Of a DNA stretch of 16,454 bases, positions 7,583-14,799 are shown one piece after another. The stretch's first letter is position 1; each line of letters opens with the position of its first letter. The notes beneath the pieces are model-generated. The model saw nothing but the letters and a program-made list of their open reading frames with translations, was not told where the DNA came from and made no database searches. The position numbers and the translations under genes were made by a program. The stretch comes from JBBQBQ01 sp038317685 (GTDB lineage Bacteria > Desulfobacterota > Desulfuromonadia > Desulfuromonadales > DDH964): NCBI GenBank assembly GCA_038317685.1, contig JBBQBQ010000056.1, positions 1-16,454 of the forward strand, written 5' to 3'.

Positions 7583-9481
7583 ATGGACATGGCCAAATAT
7601 CACGGGATGTTTCTCACCGAAGCCCGGGAACATCTCAACAACATGAGCCGCCTGCTGCTGGAGGTCGAAAAGGCGCCCGGGGATCGGGAGGGGATCGATT
7701 CCCTGTTTCGCGAGGCCCATTCGATCAAGGGGATGGCGGCGTCCATGGGCTACGACACCACCGCCCGGCTCGCCCATCATCTCGAAGACCTGATGGATGG
7801 CTTTCGCAAAGGGGGGAGCATCACCCCCGAGGCGATCGACCGGATGCTGGCCGGGACCGACCTGTTGGAAGGGCTTCTCGCCGACCTGACCGCCGGGATT
7901 CCCGAACGGGACGTCGAAGCCTTTCTCGCCGCGGGGCCGGTTGCCCCCGCGCCCCCCGCGCCAGCATCCTCCTCCCCGGCGGAACCGGCGGCCGCTCCCC
8001 CGGAAGCCGCGGCGCCCGAGGCCGAGGGGCTGCTGGTTGTGGAGGCCCTGCAGGTCGCCATCACCCTCGCCGATGACGCGCCGGCTCCGGCGGCCCGGGC
8101 TCTTTTGGTGCTGCGGGAGCTGCTCCGCTGCGGCACCCTGCAATCGACCTCCCCCAGCGAGACGGAACTGAAGCGCGGCGGTCCGGTCTCCGGACTGTCC
8201 GCCTGGCTGGAGACCGAACTGCCGCGGGCCGAGGTTGAGGCCCGCCTGCGGGCCATGCCCGATGTGGTCCAGGTCAGCTTCGGCGAAGATCGCCGCAAGG
8301 AAACGGTGGCGTTGCGTCGCGAAGAGGGTCCGCGCACGGTCCGGGTGCGAACCGAAATCCTCGACCGTTTCATCAACCTCACCGGGGAGCTGATCACCAG
8401 CCGCTACATGCTCCAGGGAGCCGCCCGGCAGGGCCGCCTGCGGGATGTCAAAAGCGGCCTCGACCAGTTGGCCCGGCTCGTCACCGACCTCCACCATCAG
8501 GTCCTCCAGGTCCGCATGATGCCGCTCGAAAGCATCACCGGCCGGCTGCCGCGAGTGGCCCGCGACCTGGCCCGCAAAACCGGCAAGGAAGTGAACCTGT
8601 GCATTGAGGGTTCGGAAGTCGAACTCGACCGGGCGATCCTCGAAGAGCTGGCCGACCCTCTGGTGCACATGGTCCGCAATGCCATCGATCACGGCATCGA
8701 CACCCGCGGCACGGTCACCGTCCGAGCCTGGCGGGAGAAGGATCTGGTCCTGATCGAGGTGGCCGACGACGGACGCGGCATGGACCCGGCCATGATCCGC
8801 CACAAGCTCCTGGAAAAACGGCTCATCAGTGCCACGCAACTCAAAGCCATGCGCGACCGGGACCTGCTGCAGTGGGTCTGTCACCCCGGCTTCTCCACCG
8901 CCGCCGTCGTCACCGAGACCTCGGGGCGCGGTGTCGGCATGGACGTCGTCAAATCGGCCGTGGAAAGTCTCGGCGGGGTTCTCGATATCGAATCCGGTCC
9001 CGGGATCGGGACCCGCTTCCTGCTGCGGCTGCCGCTGTCGGTGGCGATCATCCAGGTTCTGCTGGTCGAATGCGCCGGCCATACCGTGGCCATCCCCATC
9101 ACAAGGGTCCTGCGCACCCTCGAAGTCCCCCGCGAGGAAATTCGCTCTTCGGGCCGCCAACTGGTGATCCCCCTGGGCGAAGATCTGGTGCCGCTGCTGT
9201 CGCTTCGCAAGATTCTCGGCTTGCCGCCCGGGGCTTACGATGCCGGAGTGCAGATGGTCATCACCGAGCTGCGCGGCCGCCGGATCGGGCTGGTCGTCGA
9301 CCGCCTGTCGGGACAACGGGAAGTCTTCGTCAAGTCCCTGGACTTCCCCCTCAATCAGATCGCCGGAATCAACGGCGCCGCGATCCTCGGCGACGGCAGC
9401 ATCGTCTTTCTCCTCGATCCCCAGCCCCTCCTCGAACTCCGTCCCGGGGGCAGCCGCCGCCCGCGCCAAGGAGACACCTGA
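7583..9481 (+). CDS. cheA: Chemotaxis histidine kinase CheA
   Basis: 632 aa from ATG 7583, a normal CheA length. Domains in order: P1 HPt (about 1-105) with phospho-acceptor H46 in EAHSIKGM; an Ala/Pro linker (about 113-150); a P2-like CheY-binding domain (about 150-235); the P3 dimerisation helices; and the P4 HATPase with N-box N366, G1 box DDGRGM (395-400) and G2 box SGRGVGMD (447-454). The C-terminal CheW-like P5 domain starts near residue 485. It autophosphorylates in response to receptor state and passes phosphate to CheY. The loop after the N-box is unusually short (HGIDTRGTVTV, with no PEER-AGKP insert). The start is uncertain: ATG 7583 has no nearby Shine-Dalgarno site, while an in-frame CTG at 7556 lies just after GGAGGAGGG. 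The stop overlaps the cheC start (TGATG). Confidence 0.95.
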   Translation: MDMAKYHGMFLTEAREHLNNMSRLLLEVEKAPGDREGIDSLFREAHSIKGMAASMGYDTTARLAHHLEDLMDGFRKGGSITPEAIDRMLAGTDLLEGLLADLTAGIPERDVEAFLAAGPVAPAPPAPASSSPAEPAAAPPEAAAPEAEGLLVVEALQVAITLADDAPAPAARALLVLRELLRCGTLQSTSPSETELKRGGPVSGLSAWLETELPRAEVEARLRAMPDVVQVSFGEDRRKETVALRREEGPRTVRVRTEILDRFINLTGELITSRYMLQGAARQGRLRDVKSGLDQLARLVTDLHHQVLQVRMMPLESITGRLPRVARDLARKTGKEVNLCIEGSEVELDRAILEELADPLVHMVRNAIDHGIDTRGTVTVRAWREKDLVLIEVADDGRGMDPAMIRHKLLEKRLISATQLKAMRDRDLLQWVCHPGFSTAAVVTETSGRGVGMDVVKSAVESLGGVLDIESGPGIGTRFLLRLPLSVAIIQVLLVECAGHTVAIPITRVLRTLEVPREEIRSSGRQLVIPLGEDLVPLLSLRKILGLPPGAYDAGVQMVITELRGRRIGLVVDRLSGQREVFVKSLDFPLNQIAGINGAAILGDGSIVFLLDPQPLLELRPGGSRRPRQGDT

Positions 9482-10098
9482 TGAGCATTGCCCCCCTTAG
9501 CCCCGGTCAACTCGACGCTCTGAAGGAAATCAGCAACATCGGCATGGGCCACGCGGCCACCGCCCTGTCCCAGCTGATCGGCGAAACGGTTTATCTGCGG
9601 GTTCCGCGGGTGACGTTGACCGATATCTCCCGGGTCCCGGAGCTCCTCGGCGGGGCCGAAACGGTGGTGGCGGGGATCACCCTGCAGATTCTCGGCGCCG
9701 CCCGCGGCAATATCCTCCTGATCTTCCCCCGCGCCAGCGCCCAGCAGCTCCTGGCCCGCCTGCTGCACAGCCAGGAGGAGGAACTGCTGCTGAGTGAATT
9801 GGGCGCCTCGACCATCAAGGAAGTCGGCAACATCCTCGCCTCGGCCTATCTCAACGCCATGGGGAGCCTCCTCCACCTGACCCTGATCCCTTCGGTTCCG
9901 CAGCTGGCCTGCGACATGGCCGGGGCGGTCGTCGATTTCGTCCTCATCGAACTGTCCCAGACCGGAGAACTGGCGCTGATGGTCGAAACCGAGTTTCATG
10001 GCACCGACCCCCGCCAGGAGACGATCAAGGGGCACTTCTTCCTCCTCCCCGACCCGGCCTCCCTCCACCTGATCCTGGATGCCGTGGGAGAGTGTTGA
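9481..10098 (+). CDS. cheC: CheY-P phosphatase CheC
   Basis: 205 aa, matching CheC. Both phosphatase motifs of the CheC/CheX/FliY family are intact: E16-x-x-N19 in KEISNIG and E114-x-x-N117 in IKEVGN, each in a long helix of the two-fold pseudo-symmetric fold. It removes phosphate from CheY-P and, in known systems, binds CheD, reducing CheD's action on receptors. The start is ATG 9481, with AAGGAG (9468-9473) seven bases upstream, overlapping the cheA stop. It in turn overlaps cheD by TGATG, so cheA-cheC-cheD are translationally coupled. No CheZ or CheX is encoded here, so CheC is the local signal-termination enzyme. Confidence 0.94.
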   Translation: MSIAPLSPGQLDALKEISNIGMGHAATALSQLIGETVYLRVPRVTLTDISRVPELLGGAETVVAGITLQILGAARGNILLIFPRASAQQLLARLLHSQEEELLLSELGASTIKEVGNILASAYLNAMGSLLHLTLIPSVPQLACDMAGAVVDFVLIELSQTGELALMVETEFHGTDPRQETIKGHFFLLPDPASLHLILDAVGEC

Positions 10099-10592
10099 TG
10101 ACCGCCCGAATTCACATCGGCATCTCCGAATACCAGCTGGCCGAACCGCCGGCGGTCCTGGTCACTTACGGCCTCGGCTCCTGTCTGGCGATCGCCCTTT
10201 ACGACCCCGCCCGCCGGCTCGGCACCATGGCCCACACCTTGCTGCCGACGATCCGGGTGGTTGCGGCGTCGACCCGGCCGGCCAAGTATGTCGATGCCGC
10301 CATCGACCTGATGCTCGGGGAACTGACCGCCCGCGGCAGCGACCGCCGCCGCCTGGTGGCGAAGATCTTCGGCGGCGCCAACATGTTCGAGCCGCTCCTG
10401 GGGGGCGGATCGGAGAACAGCGTCGGCACCCGCAACATCCGCAGCGCCCGTGAAGCCCTGGCGACCGTAGGCATCCCCCTGGTGGCCGAGGATGTCGGCG
10501 GCAATTTCGGTCGAACCGTCGAGTTCGACTTAACCTCGGGCACCATCCTGGTCCGTGCGGTGCGCGGCCGGGAGGGGGAAATGACCTTCTGA
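10098..10592 (+). CDS. cheD: Chemoreceptor glutamine deamidase CheD
   Basis: 164 aa, typical CheD. It converts receptor glutamines to glutamates and is controlled by CheC. The Cys-His-Thr hydrolase triad is visible: C29 in GLGSCLAI, H46 in MAHTLLP and T23 (VTYG). The family motif KIFGGANMF is also present. ATG 10098 overlaps the cheC stop and follows GGGAG at 10086-10090. GTG 10092 and TTG 10095 are in-frame alternatives, less well placed relative to that site. Its presence implies the receptor carries Gln sites to be deamidated, yet no CheB is encoded nearby to remove methyl groups. Confidence 0.94.
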   Translation: MTARIHIGISEYQLAEPPAVLVTYGLGSCLAIALYDPARRLGTMAHTLLPTIRVVAASTRPAKYVDAAIDLMLGELTARGSDRRRLVAKIFGGANMFEPLLGGGSENSVGTRNIRSAREALATVGIPLVAEDVGGNFGRTVEFDLTSGTILVRAVRGREGEMTF

Positions 10593-10621
10593 AACGTGGC
10601 CACCGCCCTGGAGACAATACG

Positions 10622-11380
10622 ATGAAACGCATTCTGATCGGCCTGCTCCTCCTGCTCCCCTCCGTCGCCCCGGCGGCGACCGCCGATCTCAACCAGGTGA
10701 TTCGGACCCTGGAGAGCCCCTTCCGCGCCGACGCCGCGCCGAAGGCAGCCATTCACGATTTCGAGGCCGATTTCTCCCAGGAATCACGCATCGCTTCTCT
10801 CGACCGGACCCAGCATGGAGAGGGCCGGGTGTCGATCCGTTTCGAGCCCCGGGATCCGGCCCGTCCTTCCCTCGCCATGTTCCGCTGGGAATATGCCCAG
10901 CCGACCAACCAGGTGGTGGTCTCGGACGGCCACCGCCTGTGGGTCTACGTCCCCGAGAACCGCCAGGTGATCGAGTCCGAGATCGACCTTGCCGAACACA
11001 CCCGCAATGACGACCCCCTCACCTTCCTCACCGGCCTCGGCAACCTGTCCCGGGACTTCTCCATCGGCTGGGCCGATCCAAAGCAGGACCCGCAGGGAAA
11101 CTGGTTGCTGGCGCTGACCCCGCGCCGACCCGCCCCCCTCATCGCCAGCTTGCGGATCGTCGTCGACCACCGCGCCGTCGAGGCCTTCAAGGCCGACGGC
11201 AGCACCGGCCGCTTCCTGCCGCTGCTCGCCACGACCGTCACCGATCCGAGCGGCAACAGCACCTCGATCGAGTTCAGCAACATCCGCGTCAACCGCAACC
11301 TGTCCCCCGCCAGTTTTGAATTCATTCCCCCGGCCGGCGTCACGGTGGTGCGGCCCAAAGAGGGGAAGCAGGGCTTCTGA
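10622..11380 (+). CDS. lolA: LolA-like outer-membrane lipoprotein carrier protein
   Basis: 252 aa with a cleavable signal peptide: K2-R3, a hydrophobic run of L/I/G (4-12), then an APAATA cleavage region at 16-21 and no lipobox Cys, so it is periplasmic. The mature part has the LolA pattern: FEADFSQ, GEGRVSIRF, FRWEYAQPTNQVVVSDG and LWVYVPENRQV. A C-terminal section about 40 residues longer than E. coli LolA follows. LolA shuttles lipoproteins from the LolCDE complex to the outer membrane. ATG 10622 is preceded by GGAGA (10610-10614). It lies 29 bases after cheD and ahead of the terminator at 11409-11444, so it is probably co-transcribed with the che genes. Some Geobacter-type genomes carry several LolA-fold proteins, so a specialised role is possible. 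Confidence 0.82.
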   Translation: MKRILIGLLLLLPSVAPAATADLNQVIRTLESPFRADAAPKAAIHDFEADFSQESRIASLDRTQHGEGRVSIRFEPRDPARPSLAMFRWEYAQPTNQVVVSDGHRLWVYVPENRQVIESEIDLAEHTRNDDPLTFLTGLGNLSRDFSIGWADPKQDPQGNWLLALTPRRPAPLIASLRIVVDHRAVEAFKADGSTGRFLPLLATTVTDPSGNSTSIEFSNIRVNRNLSPASFEFIPPAGVTVVRPKEGKQGF

Positions 11381-11408
11381 ATCCCGGGCAGTGGCGGCAA
11401 AATGGCCG

Positions 11409-11444
11409 GCGGCCCGGATTGGCACTTTTCATCCGGGCCGCTTT
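11409..11444 (+). terminator. Terminator after the che-lolA run
   Basis: Perfect 11-bp stem (11409-11419 pairing with 11431-11441), 11-base loop with CTTTTC, followed by TTT (11442-11444). The T-run is short but the stem is very GC-rich. The -35 region of the next promoter appears to lie within the hairpin. Confidence 0.7.
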
Positions 11445-11455
11445 CATGCTATAAG
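11426..11455 (+). promoter_or_regulatory. Candidate extended -10 promoter of yajQ
   Basis: TG-C-TATAAG (extended -10 TG at 11447-11448, hexamer 11450-11455) is close to the TGNTATAAT consensus. A poor -35, TTTTCA (11426-11431), is spaced 18 bases upstream. An extended -10 can compensate for a weak -35. Predicted transcription would start near 11462. Confidence 0.5.
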
Positions 11456-11464
11456 TCGTTGATT

Positions 11465-11487
11465 CGGCGGGGTTATCGACCCTGCCG
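11465..11487 (+). other. Leader hairpin upstream of yajQ
   Basis: CGGCGGGG (11465-11472) pairs with CCCTGCCG (11480-11487) with one G-U pair and a 7-base loop. It would sit at the very 5' end of the transcript predicted from the 11450-11455 promoter. That is typical of a stabilising 5' hairpin, though a weak second terminator is an alternative because TTTT follows at 11493-11496. Confidence 0.4.
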
Positions 11488-11516
11488 GCACATTTTCCAA
11501 CAAAGGAGGAGTTGCG

Positions 11517-12002
11517 ATGCCGAGTTTTGACATCGTTTCAAAGGTCGATCTGCAGGAGGTCGACAACGCCGTCAACCAGACGATCAAGGAAGTCGATCAG
11601 CGCTACGACTTCAAGGGGACCCACAACGAAGTGACGCTGGAGAAGGACGCCATCCTCATCGTCGCCGCCGACGACTACAAGCTGCAGGCGATCATCGACA
11701 TCCTCAAGGGGAAGCTGGTGCGCCGCAACGTCTCCGCCAAATGCCTCGATTTCGGCAAGAAGGAAGCCGCCTCCCATGGCGCCGTCCGCCAGAAAATCGG
11801 CATTGTTCAGGGGATCGCCACGGAGAAGGCCAAGGAGGTCATCAAGCTCATCAAGGAGACCAAGCTCAAGGTCCAGGCGCAGATCATGGAGGATCAGGTG
11901 CGAATCACCGCCAAACAGATCGACGATCTGCAGGACGTCATCCAGCTCCTCAAGGGACAGGATTTGGGGATCGATCTGCAGTTTGTCAACATGCGTTCCT
12001 GA
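11517..12002 (+). CDS. yajQ: YajQ family nucleotide-binding protein
   Basis: 161 aa, the standard length (about 160-163). Opening motif MPSFDIVSKVD, then NAVNQTIKEVDQRYDFKGT and the ...VSAKCLDFGKKEAASHG.VRQKI segment, make assignment secure. The protein has two ferredoxin-like halves. Family members bind nucleic acids or nucleotides, and in Xanthomonas a YajQ protein binds cyclic di-GMP and works with a transcription regulator. Whether this one does is not visible in the sequence. The start is ATG 11517, with AAAGGAGG (11502-11509), the strongest ribosome site in the window. It is followed by rimO after 28 bases and probably heads that transcript. Confidence 0.95.
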   Translation: MPSFDIVSKVDLQEVDNAVNQTIKEVDQRYDFKGTHNEVTLEKDAILIVAADDYKLQAIIDILKGKLVRRNVSAKCLDFGKKEAASHGAVRQKIGIVQGIATEKAKEVIKLIKETKLKVQAQIMEDQVRITAKQIDDLQDVIQLLKGQDLGIDLQFVNMRS

Positions 12003-12030
12003 AGCAGGCCACCCCTCGACAAGGACCACC

Positions 12031-13374
12031 ATGAAACGGAAAGTCTCCCTGGTCAGCCTCGGTTGTCCCAAAAACCTGGTCGATGCCGAGGTCATGCTCG
12101 GCCACCTCCCCGCCGACCGCTACGAAATCGTCACCGACGAATCCCAGGCCGACATCATCATCGTCAACACCTGCGCCTTTATCAGCGACGCCAAGGAAGA
12201 GTCGGTGGAGACGATCCTGGAGGTTGCCGACTACAAGAAGAACGGCTGCTGCAAGCTCCTGGTCGTCTCCGGCTGCCTCCCCCAGCGCTACCGGGACGAA
12301 CTGGCCGGGGAACTCCCCGAGGTCGACCTCTTCATGGGGACCGGCGACGCCCCGCGCATCGTCGAACTGCTGGAGACGACCAAACCCGGGGGGAGCGGCC
12401 GGCAGGCGGTGGGACTCCCCGAGTTCCTCTACGACCACACCACCCCCCGGGTCAAATCCTCCCCCTTCTACTCGACCTACGTGAAGATCGCCGAAGGCTG
12501 CGCCAACTACTGCTCCTTCTGCGTCATCCCCCAGCTGCGCGGCCCTTTGCGCTCCCGGAGTATCGCCTCAGTCGTCGCCGAGGTGCAGGGCCTGGTCGCT
12601 GACGGCGTCAAGGAGATCAACCTCATCGCCCAGGACGTCACCGCCTACGGCAACGACCGCCACGACGGCGCCCGGCTGGAAACGCTGCTCAAGGAGCTGG
12701 TGAAGATTGACGAGCTGCGCTGGCTGCGTCTCCTTTACGCTTACCCCGACGGCGTTTCCGACGAACTCCTCGACCTGATCGCCGGCGAGGAGAAGCTCTG
12801 CAATTATCTCGACATCCCCCTGCAGCACATCGATGACGACATCCTGGCGATGATGAACCGCCGCGTCGATGAAACCGCGATCCGGCACCTGCTGGAACGG
12901 ATCCGCAGCCGCATCCCCGACCTGACCCTGCGCACCTCCTTCATCGTCGGCTTTCCGGGAGAAAGCGACGAACAGTTCGCCAAGCTCCTCGCCTTCGTCA
13001 ACGAGGGCCACTTCGAACGAGTCGGGGTCTTCCGCTATTCGCGGGAGGAGGGGACGGCCGCGGCCCAGCTTCCGACCCAGGTTCACGAGCGGATCAAAAA
13101 GGCCCGCCACCAGAAGTTGATGAAGGCGCAAGCCCGCGTCTCCTTCCGCAAGAACCGGGCCCTGGTCGGCCAGATCGAGCCGGTCCTGGTGGAGGGTTTC
13201 AGCGAGGAGACCGATCTGCTGCTGCGCGGCCGCAGCGTGCGTCAGGCCCCCGATGTCGACGGCCAGGTCTACATTACCGCCGGCCAGGCGGAGATCGGCG
13301 CCATCGTCCCGCTACGCATCACCGACTCCTCCGAATACGATCTGATCGGCGAGATCCTCGAAACCAACCCCTGA
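12031..13374 (+). CDS. rimO: Ribosomal protein S12 methylthiotransferase RimO
   Basis: 447 aa, normal for RimO. It is a radical-SAM enzyme that adds a methylthio group to the beta carbon of a conserved Asp of ribosomal protein S12. The N-terminal MTTase domain has the three Cys that bind the auxiliary [4Fe-4S] cluster: C12 (LGCPKN), C48 (VNTCAFI) and C82 (VSGC). The radical-SAM CxxxCxxC is C157-A-N-Y-C161-S-F-C164. A C-terminal TRAM domain (about 375-445) follows. The LGCPKNLVD opening and the IAEGCANYCSFC context favour RimO over MiaB. ATG 12031 is preceded by AAGGA (12021-12025). All cluster ligands are intact. Confidence 0.96.
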   Translation: MKRKVSLVSLGCPKNLVDAEVMLGHLPADRYEIVTDESQADIIIVNTCAFISDAKEESVETILEVADYKKNGCCKLLVVSGCLPQRYRDELAGELPEVDLFMGTGDAPRIVELLETTKPGGSGRQAVGLPEFLYDHTTPRVKSSPFYSTYVKIAEGCANYCSFCVIPQLRGPLRSRSIASVVAEVQGLVADGVKEINLIAQDVTAYGNDRHDGARLETLLKELVKIDELRWLRLLYAYPDGVSDELLDLIAGEEKLCNYLDIPLQHIDDDILAMMNRRVDETAIRHLLERIRSRIPDLTLRTSFIVGFPGESDEQFAKLLAFVNEGHFERVGVFRYSREEGTAAAQLPTQVHERIKKARHQKLMKAQARVSFRKNRALVGQIEPVLVEGFSEETDLLLRGRSVRQAPDVDGQVYITAGQAEIGAIVPLRITDSSEYDLIGEILETNP

Positions 13375-13396
13375 TCCCCCTTTGACGAGGTGCTTC

Positions 13397-14407
13397 GTGT
13401 CGACCCGGCGGCTACTTCACCTGCTGGTCCTCCTGCTGCTGGCAACGGCCCTTGGCGCCGCCTGCAAAAGCCAGGGAGCGCCCGCCAAGCTGGTCGAGGT
13501 CCGCCGCAGTCAGCTGCTGATGGGGACGGTGGTGGAAATCATCGCCCGCGGGCCGGATCGGCCCCGTCTGGAGACGGCGGTCGATGGCGCCTTTGCCGAG
13601 CTGGCCCGCATCGAGAAACTGATGGAGCCGCACGGTCTCGACAGCGATGTGGGCCGCCTTTTCAAGGCCGGAATCTTTCTGGAGGTCTCCCCCGACACCG
13701 CTGCGGTCATCGCCCAGGGGCTGAAGGTGGCGACGGCGAGCGGCGGCGTTTTTGACATGGGACTCGGCCGGCTCAAGGAACTCTGGGATATCGAGGGGGA
13801 ACATCCGCAACCGCCGAGCGCCGCCGCCATCGCCCAGGCCCTGGCCGGGACCGGACTCGGCGATCTGCAGCTGAACGGCCGGGTCGTGCAGAAACGGGAC
13901 CCGGGGCTGGTCGTCGATCTCGGCGGAATCGCCAAAGGCTACGGGATCGACCGCGCCATCGGGGTCCTCGCCGCCGCCGGCGTCGAGCATGCCTCGATCA
14001 ACGCCGGCGGCGACATCCGCCTCCTCGGCAACCGCGGCAACCGTCCCTGGCGCATCGGCATCCAGCACCCGCGCCATCCCGGCGAAATTCTCGCCACCAT
14101 CGATCTTGCCGACACGGCGGTGGTGACCTCCGGCGATTACGAACGTTTTTACGAACGCGACGGGGTCCGCTACCATCACCTCTTCGACCCCCGCACCGGC
14201 CAACCGGGCCGCCTCTGCCAATCGGTCACCGTCGTCGCCCCCGAGGCGGTCCTCGCCGACGCCCTGGCCACCGCGGTCTTCATCCTCGGTCCCCAGGCCG
14301 GTCTGGAACTTCTGGCCCGCTTCCGGGGGGTGGAAGGGCTGATCGTCGCCGCCGACGGCACCAGCGTCACCACCCCGGGGTTGGCGGATCAAGTCAAGTG
14401 GCGCTGA
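13397..14407 (+). CDS. apbE: FAD:protein FMN transferase ApbE (lipoprotein)
   Basis: 336 aa from GTG 13397, chosen because GAGG (13387-13390) lies six bases upstream; TTG 13382 is in frame but has no ribosome site. The N-terminus is a lipoprotein signal: R4-R5, a Leu-rich core, then a lipobox-like LGAAC with C23, so the enzyme is exported and membrane-anchored. ApbE transfers FMN from FAD onto Thr of target proteins such as Rnf/Nqr subunits or extracytoplasmic flavoproteins. Motifs: LLMGT, D174-LGGIAKG, N202-AGGD, TSGDYERF, HHLFDPRTG and the Mg-binding A-D288-ALATA. Its neighbours are the NusG-II and Gx-family genes, which overlap one another and the end of this gene. That is the same trio found around flavin-based extracellular electron transfer genes in Firmicutes. 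No Rnf or Nqr subunit is encoded in the window, so its substrate is unknown. Confidence 0.95.
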   Translation: MSTRRLLHLLVLLLLATALGAACKSQGAPAKLVEVRRSQLLMGTVVEIIARGPDRPRLETAVDGAFAELARIEKLMEPHGLDSDVGRLFKAGIFLEVSPDTAAVIAQGLKVATASGGVFDMGLGRLKELWDIEGEHPQPPSAAAIAQALAGTGLGDLQLNGRVVQKRDPGLVVDLGGIAKGYGIDRAIGVLAAAGVEHASINAGGDIRLLGNRGNRPWRIGIQHPRHPGEILATIDLADTAVVTSGDYERFYERDGVRYHHLFDPRTGQPGRLCQSVTVVAPEAVLADALATAVFILGPQAGLELLARFRGVEGLIVAADGTSVTTPGLADQVKWR

Positions 14408-14799
14408 CCTCCCTCTGGCGCCGCACCCGGCCCTTCGACCGGGTGGTGGTCCTCCTTCTGTTCATTCTCTGCGCCGTCCTGTTCGTGGTGCTGCGTCCCG
14501 GCCCTCCCGGCCGCCGGGTGGTCGTCGAAGCCGCCGGCCGGGTGGTCTTTACCGCCCCCCTCGACCAGGACCGCAGCTTCATCGTCACCGGACCCTTGGG
14601 CGAAACCCGTCTGGCGATCCGCCACGGCAGCGTCTGCATCGAAGCCTCCCCCTGCCCCCATCGGGTCTGTCTCGGCATGGGCGCCATCACCCGCTCCGGC
14701 GAGATTCTCGCCTGCGTCCCCAACGGCGTCCTGGTCCGGATTACCGGCACCGCTTCGACCGGGGACCGGACCGAGCCCTATGACCTCCTCTCCCGCTGA
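14398..14799 (+). CDS. NusG domain II membrane protein (EetA-like)
   Basis: 133 aa. The N-terminus has one membrane helix (about 15-32) and an outward-facing C-terminal NusG-domain-II fold. It carries the family Cys pattern: SPCPHRVC gives C86-x4-C91, with C80 just before and C106 in ACVPNG. It has no NGN domain and is not a transcription factor. The start is GTG 14398, overlapping apbE by 10 bases; the downstream gene overlaps its end by 20 bases. Proteins of this type sit beside ApbE and a Gx transporter in many bacteria, and in Listeria/Lactobacillus the equivalent is EetA of the extracellular electron transfer locus. The role of the Cys residues (disulfide or cofactor) is not known to me. 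Confidence 0.85.
   Translation: MALTSLWRRTRPFDRVVVLLLFILCAVLFVVLRPGPPGRRVVVEAAGRVVFTAPLDQDRSFIVTGPLGETRLAIRHGSVCIEASPCPHRVCLGMGAITRSGEILACVPNGVLVRITGTASTGDRTEPYDLLSR

Noticed and set aside
921..9469. Long open frames on the minus strand (four of 650-820 codons opposite lon, thiL/cheR, mcp and cheA)
   Set aside because: They lie exactly opposite well-supported genes, show low-complexity Gly/Asp/Gln-rich composition and no recognisable domain, and are expected from codon bias at high GC.
14398..14799. Transcription factor NusG
   Set aside because: Only the NusG-domain-II fold is present, behind a membrane helix and with conserved Cys residues; the NGN domain is absent.
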